Of a stretch of DNA of 64,000 bases, positions 53,301 to 64,000 are shown piece after piece. The notes below the pieces were generated by a model. It was not told the DNA's origin and ran no database searches. It worked only from the letters and a program-made list of their open reading frames with translations. The first letter of the stretch is position 1; every line of letters starts with the position of its first letter. Location of the stretch: positions 1,488,001-1,552,000 of the forward strand of contig CM024186.1 of assembly GCA_013433145.1 (NCBI GenBank), in the 5' to 3' direction. The stretch is from Ascaris suum. Its lineage: Eukaryota; Nematoda; Chromadorea; Rhabditida; Ascarididae. Position numbers and translations under genes: made by a program.

Positions 53301-56300
53301 TGCAATGGTCGCCGTTGTTTCTTTTTTGAACGACGCCAAGATGTTTACTAGGGAATTGTTGAAGGTGAAATTTATTGGTGCTGTTGTCTGTTGTTTTGAT
53401 GAGATTTTTACGTCAAAAGTTTGCATCAAACTATTATTCGTTTACAAGAATGATCAGAAAAATCCACACTAGATTAGTATCAGCCGACTGGCAGTAAAAC
53501 ACCTATCGCTGTATAAGTAGACACTAATCATTGCGTATGTAATTTGCTAAGGTAACATGTTCTCAGGTAATTTTCAAGGAAATGCTGTCTTTAAAAATTT
53601 GAGTGAAAAAGTTTGAATTTAATTTCATTATAATCATTTCGTTGATAATAAAAACTATGATTAGTAAAGCCATTGATTACTATGATATACTTCTTTTAAT
53701 AACTCCATTTTTTTTTGCCCGGTATTGTTCTATTGAGAGCCCTGAAAATTGAGTAGATTTGCTTAATTCAAGCTATCTTTCATCAAAACGAATGAAATTT
53801 TTATCAATGATAATGAAATTTCGAGCAAAACTAATGTTTAGATGACGATGAATTTTCTATGATTTATGATAGCAAATATATCAAATTTCTATTCTTTCTT
53901 TTTATTAACTAATAAATCCACGAAAAAGTTATTTCTTTTGAGTACTTTCTATTAATTTGAAATTCTATTTACTGATTTAAAAAAAAAGAATTAAATATTT
54001 GCTTAAAATTTTTTACTCGAATTATCTCTTGCCAAAATTTTTGAGGAAATTAGAAAAATGCACATTGAATTTTCCACAATTTCCGAACGAAATGCGCTAT
54101 CGTATTAGTGATTACTGTTGAAAAATTTTTGCATTATGCAATAATGTATAATACAGTATGGCACAAATTGTTCCTACTGATACCATATTATATCTCTTTA
54201 AGCGATATCTTACTGCTTATCACGTTATAATATTTCTATATTTGCCGATGCGAAAATATTCGACGTGTATTTTATTCAAATCGAACTTTTCAATCAAAAT
54301 TTGAGATTTCCGGTGAGGTATTAATAATTGCATGAGGCAATTTGCAATATCAATGCGGCTGTATTTTTGAGAAGCAATGATATGTTGCATTTAGCACACT
54401 TATTTGCCATTTCCTAAAAATTTTAGACGCTATATATGAATCGAAATCAACTAAAGTGGAAATTATTTCAGTATATCTCTCACGAAAAGGCATCGAAATC
54501 TCAAGGTATCGGCCATCGATTCGCTTCAATCCGGACAAAATCTTCCTAACGCCTAAAAATCCAGTCATTCCTGGATGTATAAAAATCAAAGCACTTGGCG
54601 TCGAAATCGTTAAACCAGTGAAAAATCTCGTTGCTGAAATTGAAATGCGTATTGGTGGAACACCCGATCCGAACAATCCTCCATTGCCGTGCTCCAAGAA
54701 AATTGATCAGAAAGTAAATCAGTGCCCTTGTGCTAAACTTGATGGATCATGGTAAGTACTTATAAGCTAAAATATACCCACGACGGATAGTGATAGGTAA
54801 TGGGTTGGGTAAAAATATTTTAGCGATCGGAAGTAATGTCCATTGTTCGACAATTTGATTGGGTTTGACTACTGCATTTGAATTTGAGATTCAAAACAAA
54901 ATCCCTAAGTCGTCTGTTTTTCTCCCATATTCTATAGATAATTGGTTTAACCGTGTTTTATTTTGGCCATCAAATATTTGATCAACACTGACCAGTTCGA
55001 CCAATTCTGGCTATTTTGGCCAATAAAAAAATCCATATTTTACAAAGTGGAATGGAAATAAAAAAGTTTATGCTATATTTTTCTGAATTTTGAAGTAAAA
55101 CTGAACAATATGAACTATCATAAAGGATGCATCTTCAATATTTCTTTCATGTCGACAATAGAGATTAACGATACTTATTGCATAGGAATTCGATATTGAT
55201 TTATTTAACAAGTATTAGCGATCGGAGCTATATTTAAATCATTCATATTAAATGGGCATCAAGAATATTTTACTTGCACACTATTAGTTTTTAAAAGAAT
55301 ATTATCTCCTATGAAGTAATTTACTTATACATTTCTACCACTTTTAGGCATTTAACTTTAGATAATCGTTTGTAAAAGATAATTGATATCATTCAAAGCA
55401 TTTTTACAAAAAGCACATTATGGGCAATAGCTCATATATTGGATCTTTGTATTTGGCTTTCTTGGCTGTCTTACTTGGCTTCTAATATTTTCTTGGCTAT
55501 TTTGGTTTTATTTATTTAAAATGTTGTTATTTTTTTAGCGTTTTTTGTGATTTCTGTAAGCAAATGCGAAGTCAGACATCTCATTTGACATTAACGAAGA
55601 ATTCACGAAATGCACATAAAACAATCAGTGATGAATGCCAATGCGAGGTTTGTCAGTCTTAATATTACAATTTAAAAAAAAAACCATTATTCTTTTGTAT
55701 TTCATTTTCGCGAATAATTTATCATTATTATTTAATAGCTATTTTTAATGTTTGTTATATTTTTAACAATATAAGCCAATTCTTTTCGTTGATAATAAAT
55801 GACTTTATGATTGCTGCAAATTTAGCACATTTGATTGGCGAGCGTATTGATGTAAAACTCAACAGTTTGATATGATTTAGAACAGCTTTATATTTAAATG
55901 TTTCTAGCAAGGTGGTGTTGATAAATAATTTATTGACAGATGATTTATAGGTGATGCAACCAGGTCTTTATGATATTGAAACAGAAATGTGTACACCGGA
56001 ACTTGACGATGTAAGGGAATATATTCCACCAGAAATACAGAATAATATTCTCGAAAAACGACCTGTAAGATTTCAAATTATTTTCATTTTTCAGGCAAAC
56101 CTTATTAATATAATTCTATCAAATTTATCATTTTTTTTTTAAATGAAGAATTGTTTCTCCATCGCTAAAATATCGCTCTTATGTGATTTTCGCTCAGCAA
56201 AAAAAGAGTGCATAATGCGAACATCCTTTCTGCTCATCTATCCACACATTTTAATTTCGGGTCAACTATACCTGAAATTTGGAGCGTGGGCATCAAAACC

Positions 56301-57176
56301 CAATTTAGGTCTAGATTCCAGCAATTACTATTCTTCTCGATCACTCGAATTTTTCTCGTTATTGGAGCACCTATATTTAAACTCTTAATTTTAGTTAAGA
56401 ATATCCGTTCAGCAAATCAAGCGGACCTGTTTTCTGTGGATATCGTCCTCATGTATAAAATCTAATATTGTAGCTAAAAGCATTCGTATTTTTAGAATAC
56501 AGCGAAAAAAATTCAATTATAGACTTTTTTTTGTAATGAAGCAGCAATGTTGTAAGTCATCCTTATGGGGGAAACTTGGAAAATGCTTTCGTTCTCGAAC
56601 ACTGAAACAATTCCGCTGCGGCATTTTGCCAACGTCTTCAGGTTCCTATGATTTTTTTTGAATGGCAGCAGGTATCAGGAAACCTTATCTGCAAGGGTAA
56701 ATCAAACAGGAAGGACTCTCGTTTGTGGGATCAACGAAACCACCCATTGTGAGGATATCATCGCAGAGACGATCCAAAAATTACAATATTTTACAATCAT
56801 TAAACTAATTGACACAAATTAAATATTGCATAAAACGTTTTCGCTTTTATGTTTTTCATCTCTTTAAATATACATCAATTCGATAAAAATTTCTGACATA
56901 TTTTATAATATAAAAGAGAGATTTTAATTGCTGTAATGTGTTAGCAATTTCATGTTCAAATTCGTCGCATTCAATTTAAACACTTACTATATTTATGATT
57001 CATTTCAGATTTCTATGTTTATAACCGTTTACCTGATGGATCTTGAGCAAGGTAACTCTAGAGAATCGTATCTATCGGCATTCGGCCGTGCACTCTTGCA
57101 ACGACGAATGGCACAAAGCACGGTGGCTTGTTTCCTCATGGGAATCGACGTAAAAATTGCGCCACCTCAACAATGA
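50316..57176 (+). CDS. Secreted cysteine-rich protein (paralogue 1)
   Basis: Five exons: 50316-50445 (or to 50460), 54427-54751, 55539-55647, 55951-56064, 57009-57176. The product is 281 or 286 residues. Two donors, C|GTGTGT and CAT|GTAGTC, are both in phase 1, so the first exon end is undecided. Residues 1-35 form a signal peptide: a basic n-region, then LLLLSLLHLSNA with cleavage before Q. The mature part has a beta-rich look (IKIKALGVEIV, LVAEIEMRIG), then PPLPC, CPC, CVFCDFC, CQC and a C-terminus FLMGIDVKIAPPQQ. The same layout recurs in the gene at 61651, including CxxCxxC right after an intron in phase 2. Poly(A) signal AATAAA at 57309-57314. I do not recognise the family. It is secreted by inference, with no catalytic motif. 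The 4-kb first intron could hide a small exon. Confidence 0.8.
50461..54426 (+). other. Long first intron of paralogue 1
   Basis: About 4 kb, AT-rich, with a G12 run at 51398-51409. A GC-richer patch at 51415-51610 and short open frames at 52448-52654 and 53142-53351 were checked. None shows a phase-1-compatible exon with good splice sites and family resemblance. Confidence 0.5.
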
Positions 57177-57194
57177 CGTCACTGTTTGTGGTTG

Positions 57195-57206
57195 TATGTG
57201 TGTGTA

Positions 57207-57238
<32 letters not shown>

Positions 57239-57269
57239 TGTGTGTGTATGTGTATGTGTGTGTATGTGT
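57195..57269. repeat. (TG)n microsatellite with TATG interruptions
   Basis: Imperfect TG array starting 19 bases after the stop codon of paralogue 1 and before its AATAAA, so it lies in the 3' UTR. The transcript would carry a GU-rich stretch, a type bound by CUG-BP/ETR-like and TDP-43-like proteins (general knowledge, not shown here). Confidence 0.9.
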
Positions 57270-57781
57270 CTACAATATGTATTTATGATCAATTTCGTTT
57301 CCTTCTATAATAAATTTCATTCTTTTCCGCTTTACACTATTGGTATATCCCAAATACAAATTCAAAAAAAATCATATCGTCGAAATAGACCAAACTGTTT
57401 ACGTTAGAGTCATATTTTCGATTTATTTTATAACACAATAAAATAATCAAAATTTAATTAAAATCAAAGATAAAACTCTTTTATATCTATCGAAGAATTA
57501 TAATTTTATTCTTTATTTTATTTTGAAATAATATTATTTATTCGTTTATTATAAGATTTTTTCTATACGAATATTTTCTTAATTTCGAAAGATTTAAAGA
57601 AACAAATATTTATATTTGAAGATAGTTTTTTTTTTAAAATAAGATATTCGTCATAGACCGGAACTTAACAACAACTACTTACAAGTTCGATAGTTTTTTT
57701 TTTGTTCATCTATCAATATTTCCTACTTTCTTGTCGGTTATTCCTCTCTCTTAGTGCTTACCTGTATTAATCTATCAACAG

Positions 57782-58081
57782 GTAGAAAAGCTCAACAGAA
57801 ATGAGGCTTTCAAATCGAGGTTTATGCTCAATATCGAAAGTTTGAATTTTGCATTAGACAATCGGCTGGACGAATTTTTGTGGAATATTTTTTATGGATT
57901 TATGGAGGAATTCGACCTCATAATTTCACCTACTTATATCAGCTGCTATAAACACACAAATGATGAGAATTATTTGATGGCAATTTGCTGCTGTCCTTTC
58001 AAGTTTCATCGATCGTTTATATTTTTGTGCCCTTTCGTCTGGTTTTTTCATCTATTCGCATTCGATTGTGATAGAGATTGA
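57782..58081 (+). CDS. Candidate isolated exon, product unknown
   Basis: After ctatcaacag the frame is open in phase 0 for 99 codons to TGA at 58079. The first half is coding-like: VEKLNRNEAFKSRFMLNIES, then LNFALDNRLDEFLWNIFYGF. The second half drifts to Phe/Cys-rich sequence and may be past a missed donor. There is no AATAAA just after it. It lies 600 bp past paralogue 1 on the same strand and may be a relic or an exon of a gene not otherwise visible. Confidence 0.25.
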   Translation, partial: VEKLNRNEAFKSRFMLNIESLNFALDNRLDEFLWNIFYGFMEEFDLIISPTYISCYKHTNDENYLMAICCCPFKFHRSFIFLCPFVWFFHLFAFDCDRD

Positions 58082-59137
58082 AAACTCACAGGAAGACTTA
58101 TTACGCATTGGAGCAATGAACAAAGAAAGAATGGCATTTTCATGCTGCATTCTCTAGGCTTCAAAAAGAAATATTCACAACCGAATGAAAATTCTTCCCG
58201 TCACGAAACGACCGAAAGCATTTGCTTGCAACGGAAATTCGGTTGGGACCGAAGGTATTCAAAAAACAACGGCCAGTCATCGATCGAACGCATTCGGCCA
58301 AAACCGAGTTTCGACTGCAGCTGGGGGAGTAAGAACCGGTAAAAATGGCTAGAACGGACAGATCGATAAAGACTATCGGTTTTCCTGTCGGCTAAAAATG
58401 GACTGAAATTTTAACTTCTAACCGAGGTTATTCGGGAATGCACTGGTCATAAGGGCAACGTGGAAACTTCAGTGGCTAGTGCAATTAAACTATAAAACCG
58501 CTTCGACAACAACGACAGAAAGGTTACTGGTATGTAGGTAGGGCTACTATGAGGCACCAGCGAAATAATTGCAGACGAGCAGCACAACATGGTCTCTGAT
58601 GAGGAGAATATTTTGGAGGAGAGCGTATGTTGGACGAGGAGTGGGGGGAGGGGGGGAAGGGTTGGAGGAAGGATGTTTCATTAGGACTGCTGACCGAATT
58701 CCATTCCGATAATGATGACATGGATTAGGAGCAGTAGGATTAATGATAAGGGGGTAGTATCGAAAATGCTTGAGCGTACTCCTTCACTCTTGTTGGTGCT
58801 AGGTAACATTGGAGTCGTCATGTATAAATGAAAACAACAAAGTGGGCTATGGACCGCTTTATATACCGTATAAACGCATCGATGAAGATAGACTGTAAAA
58901 AATTTCATTTACTTATTGAAATGCCCGATGAATGAATTTTTCGGATATATTTAGCATATGCAAAACGACTCAAAAGTCAAATTAGACTTTTTTTCAATTC
59001 GCTTGACAACTTCTGCCAATATGAAATCCAGTTGTTCAATCTCTCGTAGTTGTCTGTATTGAGTATATATCTGCATTATATGTTATGTTGAATTCGTAAG
59101 CGAGAACAAACTCAGCTATGAATTGAATTAATGATGC
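58082..59137. other. Noncoding, nothing firm
   Basis: 58160-58420 has repeated CGGTTGGGACCGA/CGGCCAAAACCGA-like words of dyad character and a 66-codon plus frame, possibly remains of a mobile element. A G-rich tract is at 58637-58660. No gene called. Confidence 0.4.
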
Positions 59138-60145
59138 TCATAAAATAGAATAAACTCCTGTCGCAAAATCCGCTTCTTCCACTCTACTCGTAAACGACTT
59201 AACATTTGAATAGCATAGATTTCCACATCCCCGACTAAAAGATTGTACAGACATTTGGAGAATATCTATGACCCTTTGCGGAGTCATTAGCAAGGAAAGC
59301 TGCGAAAGAACGCAAATCGTGCCTACGCACGAACCTTTCGTCGCAGCCCCATAAAGTAGCGCAAGGATGCTGTTCCGTCCTACTGCGCTTTCAGATACCA
59401 CCTGTATGGTCAGAATCATAAACAATCTACGCCATGTAATAGCTATCAGTGGCTTAACTAAAGAAGAGGGGGAGGTGGAGGGATGTTGATACTCCCCTCA
59501 TATTCTGTGACCCAATATATCCCACCGACTTCAAAAGAAAGGAAAATTGGAAAGACTGCTGCATATGGTACCCGAAAAACCTGCCACCAATGATTATATC
59601 CTTCACTGTTATCTATCTTTACTCTATATTTTATTTTATCGGATCTCGCAAAAAGATGCCTTATGCACTACTACTATTTACTTGTTTGCTTCATAAGAGG
59701 TGGGTACTTTCTCTGTATTAAATTGATAACAGTTCAATAATGGGAAGGTGCGTGATTTCGACGTTATAGACCAGTCTCAGCCAATGTGGATCTTAAAACA
59801 CTCTTTAACATATATATATTTCCTGAGGTCCGCATGAAACCTCGAATCGGTCCACCACTATCTATCAAACGTCATTACTCTTTCGGAGATGATGCGTTGT
59901 CCAGTTTCGCTTGAAATTTAAAATGCACATATTATTACGTCTGTAATGATAGAGAAGTATAGCTCGTTTGCGTAGTTGATTTAGTGGTGGACGCGTTATT
60001 GGCTCGAATTAACGTCGATATATGGCGTGAATGATGCGTCGTAAAAGAAGGCGAATACATGAAAAACCAGACCACGAAAATCCGCATTTTCTTTAGTAGA
60101 TAGCGTAGTCGAATTAGGGCCGCTATACCGTTGTTCGCACTTTTT
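59138..60145 (-). pseudogene. Possible decayed protein tyrosine phosphatase
   Basis: On the minus strand, in order from 60145 down, are pieces resembling landmarks of nematode PTP domains: QRYSGPNSTTL (compare NRYxDI...TRVxL), PYIDVNS (DYIHANY), ERVMTFDR then a stop then WWTDSRF (xHFxYxxWPDxGVP), and after a good acceptor (ccatacag, exon 59401-59138) VVSESAVGRNSILALLYGAA with QRVIDILQMSVQSFSRG. The P-loop HCSAGVGRTG would correspond to VSESAVGRNS: the catalytic Cys is Ser while VGR is kept. Frames between pieces do not agree and stops intervene. The 59138-59401 exon is open over its 87 codons. Either a pseudogene or a fast-evolving pseudophosphatase with a real last exon. Each match is weak; the order is the main support. 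Confidence 0.35.
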
Positions 60146-61624
60146 GATTTAAGTTTTTCGCGTTTTTGTTCATTTCATTGGAAAACTTTTATTTGAAGCA
60201 CTTACGAATTTTTTTATTTCAAATTTCAGCGTAAATTTTTTTTTTTAATTAGCGTAAATTTCATTTCAAATTAGTTTGAGAATTTCACTCAATGAAAATA
60301 AATTTGAGTATTTTTATTCATCAAGTAATAGTAATAAATTCTACTTTGATAAGAAAATTGATTAAATTTGGTATTTTTTAAATTTTTTACTCTTATGGTT
60401 ACTTATCAACCTTTATAGAGTCTCTCCATTATGAGTCGGGTAGTTCAAATATCCTAGTTTAAAACGTTAGATATTTCCTTCATTAATGAAATATTTCTAG
60501 AAAACGCTGAATACTAGCGGACTCAGTTTCCTCTTTCTCTCCTTTCGCCGAGTTCGTTTATTTCATCGATCATGGATCAGATCCTGTCCCATGATCCAGT
60601 ATCTTCATTGCTCGTCCATAGCGACATCATTTCTATGTATTGATAATTATCGCATGATAAAATCGATGAAGTTAACTGCTTTATTCGAAAAGTAACGTTT
60701 GGAACCGAATAAACCTACTTAAATATGTAAATTAATACATAGAAGTTGAATAGGACTTCGAAAACTATCAAGCTATATTCGATAAACATCTAAGACAAAG
60801 TTGTGTTGAATTCTTGACTAGTTGTTTTTTGACTGCGACGATTTTGGCCATCAAAAAAAAAAACGACTACTATAAACGATTCAATATTCTAATATGCAAA
60901 TAATTAGCGTTTACAATAAGATATTTTTAATTAGATATATTTACTTTCATGTTGAAGAAATGACGCAACGATCATGAGTGTTGAAAAAAAAAACATAATT
61001 ATTGGGCGCTTTATTCCATTGATGTTTGCTTCAATTTATTTAAGTAACCAAAAGGTACATAGACTCTAAGCGTTCTTCACCTTTCAATTCTTTTTTCTTA
61101 TATGTTCATCCTTTCTCATCAAGGTATGCAATAATTAGAGCAAACGTTAATTTAAACGGTGAAAAAGAGGAGTTGTATAAAGTCCTGGGAGAAGGTGTTT
61201 TTAAATTAGTCATAGGTGCAGTAATGTGTTCGATATTCAACAAAACGAAATTATTTTCGGAGCATTTCGAGAGCAAAATCACTAAAGTCTAGGATGATCG
61301 AAAATGGAAAAATATGGTTAGAGGGGAGGGAAGGGTGGTGCAAAGCGATTCGGTATTATGGTTACACATCATCCCATAGGAGGTGACATATAATATTGAT
61401 ATCAAAGAGAGTAAATGCCTAAATAGTACAAACTATGTGGTTAAATCGTCGGCATCAATTTTTATTAGCATTTATCACGAATCTTTTGCATATGCAAATT
61501 AACATCTAAGGAACTTTTCTTTGAAGGAGGAAGCACGTTTGTGAAGGTAATAATTTACCTGCTGAATAATCAGTCGTCACGTGAGAACGCCATTCGGCAA
61601 TTTGTTGCCATTATCTATCTCCTA
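60146..61624. other. AT-rich noncoding, nothing recognised
   Basis: Poly-T/A runs (60233-60247, 60855-60864) and no supported exon. The last bases, tatctatctcctag at 61625, form a strong acceptor ahead of the next gene and may receive a spliced leader. Confidence 0.5.
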
Positions 61625-61650
61625 GGATATATTTGCACGGAATTCCCACG

Positions 61651-63567
61651 ATGAATGCGATGTTTGTTGTGTTTGCCATCTTATTAACATTCTGCAATTC
61701 ACAGAAGATTCACCTTGATTTATTACGTCATCAAAGTTGCCCTTGGAATCAAGGTAATTATTGTGAGAGCTGCTTGCATGAGTTAAATAATAATAGAGTA
61801 ATAAAAATTTATAATAATATGGCTTCCTATAGCAATAAGTTTCAGTTTATATGATATTTGAGTGTTGCTATAGAAAATTTGTTATGAAGGACTGTTCAGA
61901 AGTAATTTCAAATTCCTGTATAGAGCATCGAAAAGAAATCATCGTTACTTTTTATATTTTTGTCAGCAAAGATATTTTATGATAGCCTGAATAACCGATG
62001 GCGGGGGGGGGGGGTGGAATGGGTGGCATGATGCTTTAATTTTTTTTTTTTTGCATTTTGGAAATTCTCTTGATTGCAGAGACGAGTTCCTGGAATCGGA
62101 AGCTGTTATTTGAAGGAGGGCAGCGAGGTCAAGGCGCCCAACTCATTGAGGATCCCAAAATGCCAAACTGCTACTCCATTAAAGTAATACAGCATTTTTT
62201 AAAAATTACATCTGACGGGGCGCCTGACCTTTTGATTGATATAGTACGAATTTTTTAGAGATCAAGTTTGAAATTGTAACCTAGGCTCTTAAATGGGAGC
62301 TTTGCTCTTAGTTTATGCTCGTTTGCATGTTGCATGATAGCCTGGCCAAATCTGGACATGAGTCGATCTCTATCTAGCACTCTCAACAGGATGAAACAAA
62401 TATGATGGAAAAAAAAGGTTGTAATGTTTAACAAATATTTCATCTCCCTTTTTGAGATTTTAACCTTTGTGGGATCGCTGTATTCTGTTGTTTCCTTGTG
62501 AAAATCCAATTTCATCGATTACTTCAAAAAATTTCACTTCCGCTTTCAATGAATTTTGAGAATTTCAAAAAGAATTCTTCACTTCTTCCGAAATTTGAAA
62601 TTTTCAATGAGTCTATTTCTTTTTTTTTCTTTTTTTTTCGAGAATTTTTATTCCTAATATTTATTCCTTATAAAAGGGGCTAATACTAATATTACTAAAT
62701 ATTCATATTACCTCCTATCAGTAACAATTTTCTATCAGTGCTTCAATTAATACAATGTTATAATGAAGAAAATTCAAACGTATTGCGGTTATCGGAAGAC
62801 AACATTGCACAAAATACATTTCTCTTTTTAATTTTTTTTTTTTTGGTTTTTGAGAAATTTTTTAACTTATTTTTTGAAAATTAGTTGTTGGCTTGGTTTT
62901 TTCACCTGAAACATTTTTAGGGAAGAGCAGCAGTATTTGAACCAATTATTGATGACCTTACAATTTATATAACTATCTCAACAAGTGCCGATAAGAATAT
63001 TCCACCTGAGCCGTGCCATGACGCCGATCCGAATAGCGGTTGTGGTGGTGTCGGATCGTGGTAATCTTTTCAACCTTTTTATTGCTTGATATATTGATCA
63101 TCTGCAGAATATCGATCTATTATTTGCGACTTATTTATTTTCTTTAAGAAAGTGATCCTAGATCAGTTTGTTAGAGAAAAACCTTCAAAAATGGGAAATT
63201 TTCGGAGTTTTTTTTTCCTTCACCAGGCTATTTAGGCCAGAGATTTCACACCGGCCTGAAAATATTTCTTCTGAGTTTCTTTAAATATCGCTTTTACAGA
63301 ATTTTCAAATAAAGCGTGGAGGCATTTATTTACCTGAAATTGGCGAGGTTGTTATGCATTTACAATTCAGAAATATATCATATATGCGTTTGGCTTTCTG
63401 TTCAGCCAAAGATGAGCATTAATGAATGATACGAGCTATGTTTAGATCATGCTGGTACATTTTACAGTGCATACTGCCGTCCATGCGAAAGCCTCAGTCT
63501 TAGGGATAATCCAGTCGGCGCTGAGCTGTTGGTTGGTGGACATTCGATAGGATGCGAAGTACTCAAG
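61651..63567 (+). CDS. Secreted cysteine-rich protein (paralogue 2), incomplete
   Basis: Exons 61651-61753, 62080-62183, 62921-63060 and 63468-63567 keep phase (1, 0, 2, 0) and encode 149 residues before the gene leaves the window or ends. MNAMFVVFAILLTFCNS is a signal peptide. Then come LLFEGGQRGQGAQLIEDP, NCYSIK, a beta-like stretch LTIYITIST, PPEPC, GCGGVGSW|CAYCRPC and SIGCEVLK. The order matches paralogue 1 (GCIKIK, LVAEIEMRIG, PPLPC, DGSW|CVFCDFC, CQCEV), with identical intron phases around the CxxCxxC exon (phase 2 before, 0 after). Paralogue 2 has an extra phase-0 intron after CYSIK that paralogue 1 lacks. An acceptor at 63642 would add four codons (PNDN) and a stop, but the relationship to paralogue 1 favours further exons beyond 64000. 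Confidence 0.75.
62003..62014. repeat. G homopolymer in intron
   Basis: A G run of about 12 in the first intron of paralogue 2, followed 30 bases on by a T run. It is one of many G or C runs of 9-17 in the window. Confidence 0.8.
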
Positions 63568-64000
63568 GTAGGCAATTTTCTTAAATCATTTCATTAAAGG
63601 CTAGTTAACTGAGGTACCACTCTCAATTAAAAAGTTGCAGCCTAACGATAACTGAGGTTCCACTCGATGAAATAGTAAGTGGAGATATTACAGACCAACA
63701 AAACGTAAATGTTTTCTTTACTGTAAAGTTTCGGCATGAAAACACTGTATAATGGAAAAATTTTTGCACTAAGCCTATCTATTATGCTTTTATTTTTTTT
63801 AAAGCGATCTTTTATATGTTCAGTTCGATATTTCTGTGGAAAGACGAGGATGAGCTGATTTAATGAGACAATGAGGTGTATAATATTAATTTTAGTAATA
63901 TTTAACTTTTTAGTATGCCCCATGATGGAGCAGTAATGTTTGTCAATGATTTCCTCCTATAATTACTGCTTGATAGCTGATATTTTCATGAAATAGTGCT

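Overview
This is nuclear DNA of a nematode, probably one of the Spirurina (filarial, ascarid or spirurid type), although the species cannot be fixed from sequence alone. The reasons are: GT-AG introns with short TTTCAG-like acceptors, likely trans-splice acceptors just before start codons, AT-rich noncoding DNA full of long (AT)n arrays and short minisatellites, and one exon recognisable as the N-terminus of the synaptic active-zone protein RIM (unc-10). There is no bacterial-style gene organisation, so almost every long open frame outside the spliced genes is a shadow or a translated repeat.

Layout. 1-27 kb is AT-rich and sparse. It holds the RIM N-terminal exon (minus strand, 3491-3632), candidate terminal exons of a plus-strand gene near 0.8-1.7 kb, a decayed tRNA-Cys-like sequence at 3.8 kb, a possible four-exon small basic protein gene at 11.5-12.8 kb, a possible minus-strand first exon at 20.8 kb, six long AT arrays, five minisatellites and many G/C homopolymer tracts. 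28.7-46.2 kb is one large plus-strand gene that I could follow with continuous reading phase through 28 exons to a 1277-residue protein. It has a basic/acidic, disordered-looking N-terminal half and five BED-like C2H2 zinc fingers in the C-terminal half, each ending H-x4-H-P. One of its introns is GC-AG. 46.2-50.2 kb has the same richer base composition but no gene I can establish.

50.3-57.2 kb is a five-exon gene for a secreted cysteine-rich protein. A second member of the same family starts at 61.65 kb and runs off the right edge. They share CxxCxxC and downstream-Cys motifs and intron phases at two positions, so they are tandem paralogues. Between them, on the minus strand at 59.1-60.1 kb, lie possible remains of a nematode protein tyrosine phosphatase with altered catalytic motifs. 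The strongest calls are the 28-exon zinc-finger gene, the RIM exon and the two secreted-protein genes. Other gene-like items are marked with low confidence.
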